A program made the translations under genes and the position numbers. Below are positions 7,741-16,193 of a stretch of 64,000 nt of DNA, piece by piece (position 1 is the stretch's first letter; each line of letters starts with the position of its first letter). Source of the stretch: Sulfurimonas sp. HSL-1656 (GTDB lineage: Bacteria; Campylobacterota; Campylobacteria; Campylobacterales; Sulfurimonadaceae); the NCBI RefSeq assembly GCF_039645585.1, contig NZ_CP147915.1, positions 1,922,001 through 1,986,000 on the forward strand. The letters run 5' to 3'. The notes beneath the pieces were generated by a model. That model was not told the origin of the DNA. It did not search any database and worked only from the letters and a program-made list of their open reading frames with translations.

Positions 7741-8196
7741 TTATACCATACAGCACTTTTTGAATTTTTTTCCGCTGCCGCAGGGACAGGGATCGTTCCG
7801 CCCGACGGAGGCTTCATAGAGGGTGCCTTCGTCATAGTACCAGCGGCCGTCCATGCGGCGGAAGGTGCTCTTTTCGTGGTGCACCCTGATGGGACCGTCG
7901 CCTTCGCGGTAGTAGGCTTTGAAGCTCACCGTTGCCGCACTGTCGGCCTCTTTTGCCTCGAGCACGTCCAGTTTAAGCCACCTCGTCGCCTCCGCATGCT
8001 GCCGGATCAGTTCGGCATCGTCTGGCACCTGTTTTTCGGGAACGGTTGTCGCGACGAGGTACTCACCCGCACCGAGCACATAGGCACTGTAACGCGAGCG
8101 CATAAGCGCCTCCGCCCCGGACACCGGGGCACTCCCGTCGATCAACGGTGCGCAGCACGTCTCGAACGTTTTTCCGCTGCCGCAATAACACTGCAT
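7741..8196 (-). CDS. ychJ: YchJ-family protein with two SEC-C zinc motifs
   Basis: 151 residues from the ATG at 8196, chosen because GGAGAGGAT sits directly before it; an in-frame start at 8241 lacks such a site. An N-terminal SEC-C motif ([13 protein letters not shown]) and a C-terminal one ([15 protein letters not shown]) flank an NTF2-like middle part ([18 protein letters not shown] and [11 protein letters not shown]). This is the arrangement of YchJ/UPF0225 proteins. SEC-C motifs bind one zinc ion and, in SecA, contact SecB and the ribosome. The role of YchJ is not firmly known. Confidence 0.9.
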   Translation of the reverse strand: MQCYCGSGKTFETCCAPLIDGSAPVSGAEALMRSRYSAYVLGAGEYLVATTVPEKQVPDDAELIRQHAEATRWLKLDVLEAKEADSAATVSFKAYYREGDGPIRVHHEKSTFRRMDGRWYYDEGTLYEASVGRNDPCPCGSGKKFKKCCMV

Positions 8197-8247
8197 ATCC
8201 TCTCCTTCAAATGGGGGACGCATCATACCATGCAGCGCCAAAAGGGG

Positions 8248-8691
8248 TTATGCGGCGGAAAGGTAGCGGCTCATCAGGGCACAGTGGCGCGCCCGTTCGT
8301 AGTGGGAAGGGGTCAGGGCGACACCCTCGAGACGGTGCAGCATCCCGATAAGCTGGTCATAGTCGTTGAAAGCGAGCCCTTCGTTATGCAGGACACGCCG
8401 CGCCATCTCGGCAAGGACGGCGTCACTCGCATATTCCGGGAAGAGCATCCGGAAGTGGGCGTACGATACCGCAAGGCCGCTGCCCTGCGGTGCGAAGTGT
8501 TCCGCGACGATCTGCTGGGCGGTGCCCGCTTCGAGCCCTCTGGCGACGAGCGCTTCGGCGACGGCCTTGCGCACTTCGTGTTCGGACTGCTCCGCGCTAC
8601 GGACAGTCACCGCGCTCGGACGCAGCGGTACGGCAAGCAGCAGATTACCCGCCAGAATCAAAGAACCCATAACTGTCATGACCGGTCGCAT
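8248..8691 (-). CDS. Hypothetical exported protein
   Basis: 147 residues, not recognised. The N-terminus MRPVMTVMGSLILAGNLLLA reads as a Sec signal peptide. The remainder is a soluble, mostly helical domain. AAGGAGAGTGA before the ATG is a strong ribosome-binding site. It is separated by 51 nt from the ychJ start downstream and transcribed in the same direction. Confidence 0.65.
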   Translation of the reverse strand: MRPVMTVMGSLILAGNLLLAVPLRPSAVTVRSAEQSEHEVRKAVAEALVARGLEAGTAQQIVAEHFAPQGSGLAVSYAHFRMLFPEYASDAVLAEMARRVLHNEGLAFNDYDQLIGMLHRLEGVALTPSHYERARHCALMSRYLSAA

Positions 8692-8783
8692 TCACTCTCC
8701 TTGCCGTTTATTTTGATATCGGAACAGTCTACCGACAAAGAGTAAACAGCGCATCCGCCCGCACACAAACCCAAGATTCAGGC

Positions 8784-8789
8784 TATAAT
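8784..8789 (+). promoter_or_regulatory. -10 box 5 nt before a start codon (leaderless candidate)
   Basis: TATAAT at 8784-8789 is followed by only five bases before the ATG at 8795. Transcription would start at or next to the A of ATG, and no Shine-Dalgarno sequence is present. Confidence 0.6.
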
Positions 8790-8794
8790 TACGC

Positions 8795-8998
8795 ATGACA
8801 TACAAGATCGAAAACGAATTCATTGAACTCAATAAACTCATCAAGCTGCTCGACCTCGTCGACACCGGCGGGCAGGCGAAACAGCTGATCGAAAACGGCC
8901 TGGTCCTCCGCAACGGCGAGGTCGAAACCCGTAAACGGGCGAAGATCCGTCCCGGCGAAACCATCACCATCGGCGACGTCACCATTAAGACCGTCTGA
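8795..8998 (+). CDS. S4-domain RNA-binding protein (YbcJ type)
   Basis: 67 residues, the normal size of YbcJ/YaaA-type stand-alone S4 proteins. The S4 core runs through EFIELNKLIKLLDLVDTGGQ, AKQLIENGLVLRNGEVETRK and RAKIRPGETITIGD. S4 domains hold structured RNA, often rRNA, and many stand-alone members are linked to ribosome assembly or stalled-ribosome handling. The promoter lies so close to the start codon that the mRNA is predicted to be leaderless. Confidence 0.9.
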   Translation: MTYKIENEFIELNKLIKLLDLVDTGGQAKQLIENGLVLRNGEVETRKRAKIRPGETITIGDVTIKTV

Positions 8999-9045
8999 GG
9001 CGTGTACGATTTACGTACTGTTAATGCGCCTCTAAACACCCCCTT

Positions 9046-9054
9046 TGCTATAAT
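9046..9054 (+). promoter_or_regulatory. Extended -10 box 6 nt before a start codon (leaderless candidate)
   Basis: TGC followed by TATAAT at 9049-9054, then six bases to the ATG at 9061. With the usual 6-7 nt from the -10 box to the first transcribed base, the transcript would begin at the start codon. Confidence 0.65.
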
Positions 9055-9060
9055 CGCGCC

Positions 9061-9537
9061 ATGATTAAAACATTTGCACAACTCCTCGCGGAGGAGAAGA
9101 TCGACACCATTGAAAGCGCACTGAAGGTGGCGCTGACAAACGCGAACGAATCCCCCTTCTGGTCACAGAAGGTCATGCCCCTGGCCCAGGCCGTGCTGGC
9201 CGTCCTCGTACCGCTGCGCGACCAGGGGCTGCTCTTTGACCCCGAAGGCAAACCCCAGCCCCGTCTCACATCCGAGCTCGTCCTGCGCTGGTGCGACCTT
9301 GTCAGCCTCAAGACCCTGGCGTTCACGCTGCAAAAAAGCAACGAGGCCGGCCGGCTGCTCCGCACCTCCCTCCCGGAAGAGGCCTGCGCAGCCTATGCGC
9401 CGATCGACCTGACCCTGCTCGGCACCTACCTGAGCGGCTACATGGTCAACCTCGAAAACGAGGCGCTCGATTTTCCGATCGCCCACTACAACCTGCACAC
9501 GGGCATTGCCGGTGCGCTCGAACCCCTGATGAAATAA
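9061..9537 (+). CDS. Hypothetical cytoplasmic protein, 158 aa
   Basis: Not recognised. It has no signal peptide or membrane helix and is largely helical, with a hydrophobic segment LAQAVLAVLVPLRDQGLLF around residues 41-59. Codon use matches the neighbours. It precedes, by 12 nt, another unknown gene of similar size, so the two probably share a transcript. No Shine-Dalgarno sequence is seen, in line with the leaderless promoter. Confidence 0.65.
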   Translation: MIKTFAQLLAEEKIDTIESALKVALTNANESPFWSQKVMPLAQAVLAVLVPLRDQGLLFDPEGKPQPRLTSELVLRWCDLVSLKTLAFTLQKSNEAGRLLRTSLPEEACAAYAPIDLTLLGTYLSGYMVNLENEALDFPIAHYNLHTGIAGALEPLMK

Positions 9538-9549
9538 AGGCGAAACGTG

Positions 9550-9990
9550 ATGACACAGGAACACCAGGCCCTCAAGACCGAACAGTACCTCAACCCGGCG
9601 GAGATCGCTTCGCACCTCGAAGGCGTCGAGTACATCGTGATGGCAGCCCCCGCCGTGCGCGACACGGCCAAAGCGCCGATCCACTTCACCCTTTTTCTCA
9701 ATACGGCCGACAACCTGCCTGCCGATATCCAGCAGGCCGTCCTCGACAAATTTGCCGACCAGTACGGATTCCGCGGTATTGCCGACCTCTTCAGCCAACC
9801 TGACCGTGTCGCTTTCGCCGTGACCACGCAGGAGACGCCGATGCCCCTGCACCTCTTCAAGCCCGAAGACAAGATGCGCCTCCCCTCAACGGTGATGTTC
9901 GTCATGGATTTCGAGGCCGATTCCGACAACTTCCCCGAAGTCAAAGAGAAACAGCTGACCGGCTGGACCTACGCTTACGAAACGGAATAA
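9550..9990 (+). CDS. Hypothetical cytoplasmic protein, 146 aa
   Basis: Not recognised. Acidic and soluble, without a signal peptide or Cys. The start may be the GTG at 9547 or the ATG at 9550; AAAGG upstream fits both (6 or 9 nt). It contains a beta-rich middle (IHFTLFLNTADN, RVAFAVTTQ) and VMFVMDFEADSDNFP. It is second in a likely two-gene unit after the 158-aa protein. Confidence 0.65.
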   Translation: MTQEHQALKTEQYLNPAEIASHLEGVEYIVMAAPAVRDTAKAPIHFTLFLNTADNLPADIQQAVLDKFADQYGFRGIADLFSQPDRVAFAVTTQETPMPLHLFKPEDKMRLPSTVMFVMDFEADSDNFPEVKEKQLTGWTYAYETE

Positions 9991-10044
9991 ATACACCCTG
10001 TTCCACCCGCTGGCATCTACTGCATGCCGGTGTCGCTGTCATCA

Positions 10045-10053
10045 TGCTATAAT
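10045..10053 (+). promoter_or_regulatory. Extended -10 promoter for lipoprotein gene
   Basis: TGC-TATAAT at 10045-10053, followed by a 28-nt leader with AAAGGA before the TTG start. This is the same TGC-TATAAT form as at 9046, but with a normal leader. Confidence 0.65.
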
Positions 10054-10081
10054 TTTGCCACTACCATTCAAAGGAATCCTC

Positions 10082-10336
10082 TTGTCTAAACGTATCATGC
10101 TCCCTGCCCTTCTCCTGCTCCTTCTCAGCGGCTGCAGCAAAGTCACCAAAGAGAACTACGACAAAATCGAATCCGGCATGTCCTATGACGAGGTCGTCAA
10201 ACTGATCGGGAAACCCGAAGAGTGTGCGGAAACCCTCGGCATCAGCAGCTGCCAGTGGAAAAACGACGGTGCCGTGATCGATATCAAGTTTATCTCCGAC
10301 CAGGTAACGTTCACCTCGGCCAAAGGGCTGAAGTAA
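10082..10336 (+). CDS. Small lipoprotein, DUF3862/BamE-like fold
   Basis: 84 residues from a TTG at 10082 with AAGGA 6-7 nt upstream; the longer frame from 10055 has no such site. The signal peptide ends in the lipobox LLSGC, so Cys is the lipidated residue. The mature part YDKIESGMSYDEVVKLIGKPEE follows the pattern of the SmpA/OmlA/DUF3862 small-lipoprotein fold, and two later cysteines (PEECAETLGISSCQW) may pair. Such proteins sit in the periplasm on the inner or outer membrane. A partner is not evident from the neighbours. Confidence 0.85.
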   Translation: MSKRIMLPALLLLLLSGCSKVTKENYDKIESGMSYDEVVKLIGKPEECAETLGISSCQWKNDGAVIDIKFISDQVTFTSAKGLK

Positions 10337-10515
10337 ATCTTCCCTCTTCTGCTTCCGGCGGGAGCAGACCTCTTCTCATGCATTTAGCATCGTCTCTGCA
10401 ACCCCTTTTCATACCGCACGCCTGAACAAAACTTCCGACACGACAAACGGTGCCGGTCTGATCACGGGGAAAAAAAGTGGAATAAAATAAAGGGAAAAAA
10501 GGTGTAGAAGATGGC

Positions 10516-10541
10516 GGGAACCCGTCGTTAACGGGTCTCCC
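10516..10541 (-). terminator. Hairpin downstream of groEL
   Basis: GGGAACCCGT, a loop of about five bases, then ACGGGTCTCCC, with one asymmetric mismatch. It lies 20 nt past the groEL stop. The T-rich tract on the minus strand starts only about 15 nt later, so termination efficiency is uncertain. Confidence 0.55.
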
Positions 10542-10560
10542 TGAGGAGGCGCGTGGGGAG

Positions 10561-12195
10561 TTACATCATCCCCGGCATACCGCCCATGCCGCCCATGCCG
10601 CCCATATCCGGCGCAGGTTTCTCTTCCGGGATCTCGTGGATCGTCGCTTCCGTCGTCAGCAGGAGGCTGGAGACGGATGTCGCGTTCGTCAGGGCGACGC
10701 GCTCGACTTTGAGCGGGTCGATAATACCCGCTTCGAACATGTCGACATACTCGCCTGTCGCCGCGTTAAACCCGACGTTCTCGTTCGTAGCTGTCTCGAT
10801 GCCGTTGACGACGACGCCCGTATCAAAGCCCGCATTGGCAGCGATCTGCTTGACCGGCGCCTTGACGGCGCGCAGGATGATCTCGTAACCGATCTTCTGG
10901 TCGCCTTCGAGGTCCAGCTGGACCTTGGACGCGGCACGGATCAGTGCGGCACCGCCCCCGATGACGATCCCCTCTTCCACGGCGGCTTTCGTCGCGGAGA
11001 GCGCATCGTCGACGCGGTCTTTCTTCTCTTTCATTTCCGTCTCTGTCGCGGCACCAACCTTGATGACGGCAACCCCGCCGGAAAGCTTCGCCAGGCGCTC
11101 CTGGAGCTTCTCTTTGTCGTACTCGGACGTCGTCGCCTCGATCTGCGTCTTGATCTCGTTGATGCGCGCCTGAACCGCCGCGCTGTCACCGATACCGTCG
11201 ACGATCGTCGTGTTGTCTTTGTCGATGACGACGCGGGACGCCTGGCCGAGGTCGGCCAGGTTCGCGGACTCGAGCGTACGGCCGATCTCCTCGGAGATCA
11301 CCTGGCCGCCGGTGAGAATAGCGATATCCTGCAGCATTGCCTTGCGGCGGTCACCGAAGCCCGGTGCTTTGACTGCTGAGATGTTGAGGATACCGCGCAG
11401 CTTGTTGACGACCAGGGTCGCCAGTGCTTCGCCTTCGACGTCTTCGGCGATGATGAGCAGCGGGCGGTTCGTCTTCTGCACCTGCTCGAGGACCGGCAGC
11501 AGGTCTTTGAGATTGCTGATCTTCTGGTCGAAGAGCAGGATGAACGGGTTTTCGATCTCCGCAATCATCTTCTCGCTGTTGGTGATGAAATAGGGGCTGA
11601 GGTAACCGCGGTCGAACTGCATCCCTTCGACGACGTCGAGTTCGTCGCTGATCCCCTTCGCCTCTTCAACGGTGATGACACCGTCCTGACCGACTTTCTC
11701 CATCGCTTCGGCGATCATGTTACCGATTTCGCTGTCGGAGTTCGCGGAGATTGTCGCGACCTGGGCGATCTCGGTCTTGTCCTTGATGGACTTGGAGATG
11801 GCTTTGAGCTCGGCGAGGATCGCTTCGGTCGCCTTGTCCATACCGCGCTTGACCTCAACCGGGTTCGCACCGGCCGTGATGTTGCGCAGACCTTCCTGGA
11901 AGATAGCATTGGCAAGGACCGTTGCAGTCGTCGTACCGTCACCGGCCTCGTCGGCCGTGTTGGATGCGACCTGCTTGACCAGCTGCGCACCCATGTTTTC
12001 CAGCGGATCTTTCAGTTCAATCTCGCGGGCGACGGAGACACCGTCTTTGGTGATATTAGGAGAGCCGTAGCTCTTCTGGATCAGGACGTTGCGTCCGCGC
12101 GGCCCCATCGTGACCTTGACGGCGTCCGTCAGCTTCTGTACGCCTGCGGCGAGGGTATTGCGTGCTTCATCCGAAAAGTGAATCTCTTTTGCCAT
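10561..12195 (-). CDS. groL: Chaperonin GroEL
   Basis: 544 residues, standard length, ending in the typical GGM repeat tail ([13 protein letters not shown]). Family blocks are intact: [24 protein letters not shown] (nucleotide binding, with the conserved Asp of DGTT), [20 protein letters not shown] and [10 protein letters not shown]. GroEL folds proteins in the cytoplasm inside the double ring capped by GroES. It follows groES by 18 nt in one operon and is followed by a hairpin. Confidence 0.99.
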   Translation of the reverse strand: MAKEIHFSDEARNTLAAGVQKLTDAVKVTMGPRGRNVLIQKSYGSPNITKDGVSVAREIELKDPLENMGAQLVKQVASNTADEAGDGTTTATVLANAIFQEGLRNITAGANPVEVKRGMDKATEAILAELKAISKSIKDKTEIAQVATISANSDSEIGNMIAEAMEKVGQDGVITVEEAKGISDELDVVEGMQFDRGYLSPYFITNSEKMIAEIENPFILLFDQKISNLKDLLPVLEQVQKTNRPLLIIAEDVEGEALATLVVNKLRGILNISAVKAPGFGDRRKAMLQDIAILTGGQVISEEIGRTLESANLADLGQASRVVIDKDNTTIVDGIGDSAAVQARINEIKTQIEATTSEYDKEKLQERLAKLSGGVAVIKVGAATETEMKEKKDRVDDALSATKAAVEEGIVIGGGAALIRAASKVQLDLEGDQKIGYEIILRAVKAPVKQIAANAGFDTGVVVNGIETATNENVGFNAATGEYVDMFEAGIIDPLKVERVALTNATSVSSLLLTTEATIHEIPEEKPAPDMGGMGGMGGMPGMM

Positions 12196-12213
12196 ATCTG
12201 TCTCCTCTAAAAT

Positions 12214-12474
12214 TTATTTGATGATTCCAAAAATATCGTCGGCATCCATGATGAGATACTCTTTGCCGTCGAGGGAAAGCTCGTTGCCGGAGTATTTGCC
12301 GAAAACAACGGTATCGCCGACAGCGATGCTCTCGACGTCGCCGCCGATCGCAACGATCTTGCCCTGGGAAGGCTTCTCTTTTGCATTGTCCGGGATGATG
12401 ATCCCTGAAGCGGTGGTCTGCGCATCTTCGACACGCTCGACAAGCACACGGTTACCAAGTGGTTGAAAGTTCAT
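12214..12474 (-). CDS. groES: Co-chaperonin GroES
   Basis: 86 residues. [20 protein letters not shown], the mobile loop [16 protein letters not shown] and [14 protein letters not shown] are all typical of the family. It caps GroEL. AAGGAGAACAC precedes the ATG. It is first in groESL, with a strong sigma70 promoter 52 nt upstream and several inverted repeats around that promoter. Confidence 0.98.
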   Translation of the reverse strand: MNFQPLGNRVLVERVEDAQTTASGIIIPDNAKEKPSQGKIVAIGGDVESIAVGDTVVFGKYSGNELSLDGKEYLIMDADDIFGIIK

Positions 12475-12525
12475 GTGTTCTCCTTTGCTTTACAAAGCAC
12501 TATGTGCTAAAAATTTTACGCGCTA

Positions 12526-12554
12526 ATTTTACTTGATAGCCATTTAATTGTCAA
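12526..12554 (-). promoter_or_regulatory. Sigma70 promoter of groESL
   Basis: On the minus strand TTGACA (12549-12554), a 17-nt spacer and TAAAAT (12526-12531). This is close to the ideal housekeeping promoter, so heat control would need a repressor rather than an alternative sigma factor. Confidence 0.85.
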
Positions 12555-12568
12555 GAACTTTAGTGTAT

Positions 12569-12617
12569 TTGGCTAAAGAATAGTTAGCCAATTAACATAT
12601 AAACTGTTTAGCTAAAC
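12569..12617 (-). promoter_or_regulatory. Inverted repeats upstream of groESL promoter
   Basis: A perfect 8-bp inverted repeat, TTGGCTAA-N7-TTAGCCAA (12569-12591), lies 14 nt upstream of the -35 box. A second perfect palindrome, GTTTAGCTAAAC (12606-12617), follows. Between promoter and gene the leader holds TTAGCAC-ATA-GTGCT (12498-12512 region). All share TTAGC/GCTAA, the outer half of the HrcA site CIRCE (TTAGCACTC-N9-GAGTGCTAA), but no full CIRCE is present. The sites also face tRNA-Met. Confidence 0.5.
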
Positions 12618-12669
12618 TATTGCGAAAAAGAAGACGATCACTTTTAGGAAAATCTAAGGACTCTGAAAC

Positions 12670-12675
12670 TATAAT
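12670..12675 (+). promoter_or_regulatory. -10 box for tRNA-Met
   Basis: TATAAT at 12670-12675, 19 nt before the tRNA. No clear -35 box is visible. Confidence 0.5.
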
Positions 12676-12694
12676 TTCGGTCTTTCAAACGGAT

Positions 12695-12771
12695 GTCAAG
12701 GTAGCTCAGCTGGTTAGAGCGCTGGTCTCATAAGCCGGAGGTCGAGAGTTCAAGTCTCTCTCTTGACACCA
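12695..12771 (+). tRNA. tRNA-Met (CAT)
   Basis: 77 nt with encoded CCA. The acceptor GTCAAGG pairs with TCTTGAC (one G-T pair). The D arm is TAGCTCAGCTGGTTAGAGCG, the anticodon loop CTCATAA with anticodon CAT, and the T arm GAGTTCAAGTC. A CAT anticodon could also be tRNA-Ile2 (lysidine-modified), which sequence alone does not separate well. Elongator Met is the better guess. It lacks the C1-A72 mismatch of an initiator. Confidence 0.9.
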
Positions 12772-12876
12772 TCCTTCCAAAAACTCCCTATTTACAGAAC
12801 CTTCAAAATCAATACATTTAAAGTGTGCCCGAATCGTGCCCTTTTGGTATTCCGATCCTATACAACCATTAAATGC

Positions 12877-13530
12877 TCAAGCCATTTTTCTGATATAGAA
12901 AGCTGCGTAGTTTTGTGCCGTGTGCTTCGGCGTTGTATGAACAAAGGTTTCAGTATCGACGAGCTCCAGGCCTTCTGGCAGTTCTTCCTCTATCCTCTTC
13001 CGGTCATACCGCATCGTACTCAACCCCGCACACTCGATTTCGCCATCCGCGGCAAAGGTGTTGATGATGGCGGTGCCGCCCGGGAGCAGAGCGGCCTGCA
13101 TCACCTCAAAATACTTCCGGCGCTCTGTTGCGTCCAGCAGGAAATGGAACATCGCCCTGTCATGCCAGACATGAAACTGACGCGGCGGGTTGAAATTGAC
13201 GATATCCGAACAGATATATTCAGGGATGTTGGCATCCGACGCCAAACGCTCCCGGACAATCTGCAGTGACACTTCGGACGCATCCAATAGAGAGAGGTTC
13301 CGGTACCCCTTCCCAATAAGATAGTCGACCAGTAACGAGGCGCCGCACCCCACGTCGATGACAGCGTCATCCGGTTGCGCGAAGGTTTCAATCTGTGCAA
13401 GTGATTTGGCAGGAGTGGTTTGATGCCACAGGACGTCGGTATATGTTTTGGATCTGAAAAGGCTGTCCCAGTGTTCCCGGCGGAACGCATCCGGTAGAAC
13501 GTTTTCCATACTTTCTGTCGTGTCGCTCAT
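12877..13530 (-). CDS. Class I SAM-dependent methyltransferase
   Basis: 217 residues from the ATG at 13530, 8 nt after the glutaredoxin stop. Motif I is AVIDVGCGASLLVDYLIGKG, motif II follows in LSLLDASEVSLQI, and a later strand reads LLPGGTAIINTFAADGEIEC. The N-terminus REHWDSLFRSKTYTDVLWHQ is typical of small-molecule methyltransferases of the thiopurine or trans-aconitate type. The substrate is unknown. It ends the tonB-pyrC-exbBD operon and converges on tRNA-Met. Confidence 0.85.
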   Translation of the reverse strand: MSDTTESMENVLPDAFRREHWDSLFRSKTYTDVLWHQTTPAKSLAQIETFAQPDDAVIDVGCGASLLVDYLIGKGYRNLSLLDASEVSLQIVRERLASDANIPEYICSDIVNFNPPRQFHVWHDRAMFHFLLDATERRKYFEVMQAALLPGGTAIINTFAADGEIECAGLSTMRYDRKRIEEELPEGLELVDTETFVHTTPKHTAQNYAAFYIRKMA

Positions 13531-13538
13531 CCGGACGA

Positions 13539-13868
13539 TTACGAAAGCCCCAGCTCTTTGTCGATCGTCTTCTGGTCGAAGCCGCAGATCCAGCGGTTGC
13601 CGATCAGCACGACCGGGACGCCGCGGCAGCCGTGTTTGAGACAGTCCTTCGCCGCCTGGTTGTTTGTGGAGATGTCGAAGGTACGGAACCTTATGCCTTT
13701 GTCCTTGAGGTACTTCTTGGCCGTCGTACACCATTTGCAACCCGGTGCCGTGAAGAGTGCCACCGGTTTCTGGCTTTTTGGCTTCGGTTTGCCACCGGCT
13801 TTTGCAGGGGAGGACTTGGCCTGTCCCGGTTTCGCCCCCTGCGGTCTGCTTTTTGGTTTTTCCGCCAT
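13539..13868 (-). CDS. Glutaredoxin-like protein with basic N-terminal tail
   Basis: 109 residues. The glutaredoxin fold occupies about residues 35-109: VALFTAPGCKWCTTAKKYL with the redox pair Cys44-Lys-Trp-Cys47, the cis-proline loop RGVPVVLIG and CGFDQKTID. The first 33 residues are almost only Lys, Pro, Gln, Ala, Gly and Ser (KPKSRPQG, SPAKAGGKPKPKSQKP), an unusual low-complexity basic tail that may bind RNA or membranes or simply be disordered. It lies 12 nt after exbD in the same operon. Confidence 0.85.
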   Translation of the reverse strand: MAEKPKSRPQGAKPGQAKSSPAKAGGKPKPKSQKPVALFTAPGCKWCTTAKKYLKDKGIRFRTFDISTNNQAAKDCLKHGCRGVPVVLIGNRWICGFDQKTIDKELGLS

Positions 13869-13880
13869 CGTCTTGCCGCC

Positions 13881-14258
13881 CTACTCTTTCGTCACGATAT
13901 AAAGCTGCTCGTGGTTGTACTTCTTAAGCAGGTCCATGACCGTCACGAAGTTCTGGAAGGTCGCGTCTTTGTCGCTGCGCAGCACCACCGTCTGATCCTT
14001 GGGAATCTCTGAAATGCGTTTTTCCAGCTCCGCGACGCTGATGGGTGTCTTGTCCAGGTGGTATTTCCCGTCCTTGGTCACGTAAACATCAATCTCTTTC
14101 TGCTCCTCTTTCTTGTCCGCGGACTTGGCATCGGGCAGTTCCACGGGAAGGATTCCCTGTTTGATGAATGTAGCGGTCGTCACGACCATGACCAAAAGCA
14201 CGAGCAGGATGTCGATCAGCGGGATGACATTGATCTGGTCAAAGCGTTTACGCTGCAT
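13881..14258 (-). CDS. exbD: ExbD/TolR-family protein (system 1)
   Basis: 125 residues. One membrane helix near the N-terminus (INVIPLIDILLVLLVMVVTTATF) carries the conserved Asp that takes part in proton passage, and a periplasmic domain follows. It pairs with the ExbB 1 nt upstream to energise TonB. This is the first of two ExbBD sets in the window; its TonB is probably the one encoded upstream in the same operon (17289-18044). Confidence 0.93.
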   Translation of the reverse strand: MQRKRFDQINVIPLIDILLVLLVMVVTTATFIKQGILPVELPDAKSADKKEEQKEIDVYVTKDGKYHLDKTPISVAELEKRISEIPKDQTVVLRSDKDATFQNFVTVMDLLKKYNHEQLYIVTKE

Positions 14259-14259
14259 C

Positions 14260-14709
14260 CTACCGGTTCCCTTTTTGCGTGTTGACGTCCCAGTAGGTGA
14301 GCAGCCGCTCCATCTTGCGCAGCAGCGCCGTGTAGAAGACGATGGAAGGGATCGCGACGAGGATACCGAAGCCGGTCGCCTTCAGCGCCAGCGCCAGCCC
14401 CGTCATGACTTTTTTCGTATCGACCGTACCGATCTCACCGAGACCGTAAAAGGTGATCATGATCCCCAGGATCGTCCCCAGCAGGCCGACATAGGGCGCA
14501 TTGGCCCCGATGGCAGAAATCGTCGAGAGGTTGTCGCTGAGATCGAGCTCCAGCAGTTCTTTGTTGTCATAGGCGTTGACATCGACGCCTCTGTAATACA
14601 TCAGCCGTTCAATAAAGAGCCACAGGGCAACCACACTCATCAAAAGCAATGTGCCCATCACTCCGTAATCCAACAACTGTTCCGCCAACTCCAACCAATT
14701 ACCCTGCAT
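14260..14709 (-). CDS. exbB: ExbB/TolQ-family protein (system 1)
   Basis: 149 residues with three membrane helices: GVMGTLLLMSVVALWLFIE, then ANAPYVGLLGTILGIMITFY and GLALALKATGFGILVAIPSI. These are the MotA/TolQ/ExbB proton-channel blocks. The length suits the short ExbB form of Campylobacterota. It overlaps the histidine kinase gene by 11 nt, so the sensor pair and the energising proteins are made from one message. Confidence 0.93.
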   Translation of the reverse strand: MQGNWLELAEQLLDYGVMGTLLLMSVVALWLFIERLMYYRGVDVNAYDNKELLELDLSDNLSTISAIGANAPYVGLLGTILGIMITFYGLGEIGTVDTKKVMTGLALALKATGFGILVAIPSIVFYTALLRKMERLLTYWDVNTQKGNR

Positions 14710-15562
14710 CTTCTGCTACCTCCGCTAAATTAAGTGTTACCGTCGTCCCCTGTCCCGGCGCCGAATCGATACTGAGCCCGATCTTGTGCCGGTCGCAGTA
14801 GCGTTTGACGAGGTCGAGCCCGATCCCGTACCCGGGGAGGGAGTCATCGCTCTGATAGTACCGGTCGAACACCTTGAAGAGCTCGACCTCATCCATGCCG
14901 CGTCCCTCGTCCCGGATCTCAAGGCGTCTGGCTTTCAGGTTCAGGCTGATTGTTGTCCCGCCGGGGGAGTTTTTGACCGCATTGTCGATCAGGTTGTCCA
15001 CGACTTTGATGAAGCCCATTCTATCGAGTTTCAGACTAATGGGCTCTAAATCGCACACCAGCGATACGCCGGGGTAGATCTCCTGCAGCGCCTCGCAGCG
15101 CTCCTGCAGCAGCGGGGCGATCGCAACGGTGTCGATCCGCTCCTTTTGCATTTGGCTTTTGATCAGGTAGTCCAGTTCGTCGTAACGGGCCTCCAGGAGT
15201 TCGCACGCCGAGGCGATACGGCCGATCCGTTTGCGCGACTTTTCATCCGTGCACCCTTTCTCGAGCATCTGGGCGTTCGTCTTGATCGTACTGACCGGGA
15301 TGTTGAGCTCGTGCAGCGTCTCTTTTGAGAATCGCTCCAGGGTCTCGAAGTGGCTGATCAGCGGTTCGATCGCGATCTTGGAAAACATCCAGCCCAGCAG
15401 CAGCGCAAACGGCAGAGCGATAAAAAGCAGCGCCACGATGGAGAAGATCTGGAACTGCAGCTGCAGCACAAACACTCCGGCGACTATCGTCAGCACCGAG
15501 ACCACGTAGAAGAAGGCTATTGCCAAAAAGAAGTTACGAAACAAGGCGGTACCCCACCCCAC
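14699..15562 (-). CDS. Sensor histidine kinase without large sensor domain
   Basis: 287 residues. Two adjacent membrane helices at the N-terminus (about 10-33 and 39-60) leave almost no periplasmic loop, so the signal is likely sensed in the membrane or cytoplasm. The phospho-acceptor box is FSKETLHELNIPVSTIKT with His84; it departs from the usual SHELRTPL but keeps His, Glu and Pro. ATP-binding boxes follow: VVDNLIDNAVKNS (N), EIRDEGRGMDE (G1) and GYGIGLDLVKRY (G2). It overlaps the response regulator gene by 29 nt. Confidence 0.92.
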   Translation of the reverse strand: MGWGTALFRNFFLAIAFFYVVSVLTIVAGVFVLQLQFQIFSIVALLFIALPFALLLGWMFSKIAIEPLISHFETLERFSKETLHELNIPVSTIKTNAQMLEKGCTDEKSRKRIGRIASACELLEARYDELDYLIKSQMQKERIDTVAIAPLLQERCEALQEIYPGVSLVCDLEPISLKLDRMGFIKVVDNLIDNAVKNSPGGTTISLNLKARRLEIRDEGRGMDEVELFKVFDRYYQSDDSLPGYGIGLDLVKRYCDRHKIGLSIDSAPGQGTTVTLNLAEVAEDAG

Positions 15563-16193
15563 GGATATTTTCGATCATCTCCGCGCCGATGAGCTGTTTG
15601 ATGCGGTTGATGTAGACGCGCACGGCCCCTTCGCTCCCTGATTCGCCGGCGCTCCAGAGCACCTCCTCAATCATCGCCTTCGTGACGGTCTTGTTGCAGT
15701 GGCGCATCAGCAGGGTCAGCAGGTCATACTCTTTGCGTGTCAGTTCCAGGGCGTTACCGTCGAAGAGAACCGTGTGGTGTTCCGCGTCATGGCAGAGCCG
15801 CCCGTTGCACAGGCCGTCGAGACGCCCGCTTCGGCGCAGCAGCGCCGTGATCCGCCAGAGCAGCTCGTCGTTGTCAAAGGGTTTGGTCAGGTAGTCGTCC
15901 GCCCCCGCGGTGAAGCCCTCTTTACGCTTCTCTTTTTCTTTATGCGACGTCAGAAAGATCGACGGCGTCGTATCGGCCGCCGAGCGCAGTTCGGAAAGCA
16001 GGGTCAGTCCGTCGACCTGCGGCACGTTGATGTCGAGGAGGTAGAGATCGAAGCTCTCTTCAAACGTCACATCGAGCGCTTCCTGGCCATTGCGGCACCA
16101 GCGCACACGGTAGCCCTCATCCTCCAGCAGATCGCCGAGCGTCTCGCCCAGCAGAAGGTCGTCTTCAAGCAGGAGGATGCTGGCCGTCGTCAT
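15534..16193 (-). CDS. OmpR-family response regulator
   Basis: 219 residues. The receiver has the acidic pair Glu10-Asp11 and phospho-Asp54 in LYLLDINVP, with Lys in YLTKPFD. The C-terminal winged helix contains [19 protein letters not shown] and [19 protein letters not shown]. It starts inside the pyrC stop (ATGA overlap). Its kinase is the next gene. A possible target is the direct repeat between tonB and cpsB (18060-18080), whose 11-bp period suits this family; that is inference. Confidence 0.93.
   Translation of the reverse strand: MTTASILLLEDDLLLGETLGDLLEDEGYRVRWCRNGQEALDVTFEESFDLYLLDINVPQVDGLTLLSELRSAADTTPSIFLTSHKEKEKRKEGFTAGADDYLTKPFDNDELLWRITALLRRSGRLDGLCNGRLCHDAEHHTVLFDGNALELTRKEYDLLTLLMRHCNKTVTKAMIEEVLWSAGESGSEGAVRVYINRIKQLIGAEMIENIRGVGYRLVS

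Noticed and set aside
12481-12617. Canonical CIRCE operator
   Set aside because: TTAGCACTC-N9-GAGTGCTAA does not occur; only its outer half does, with wrong spacing.
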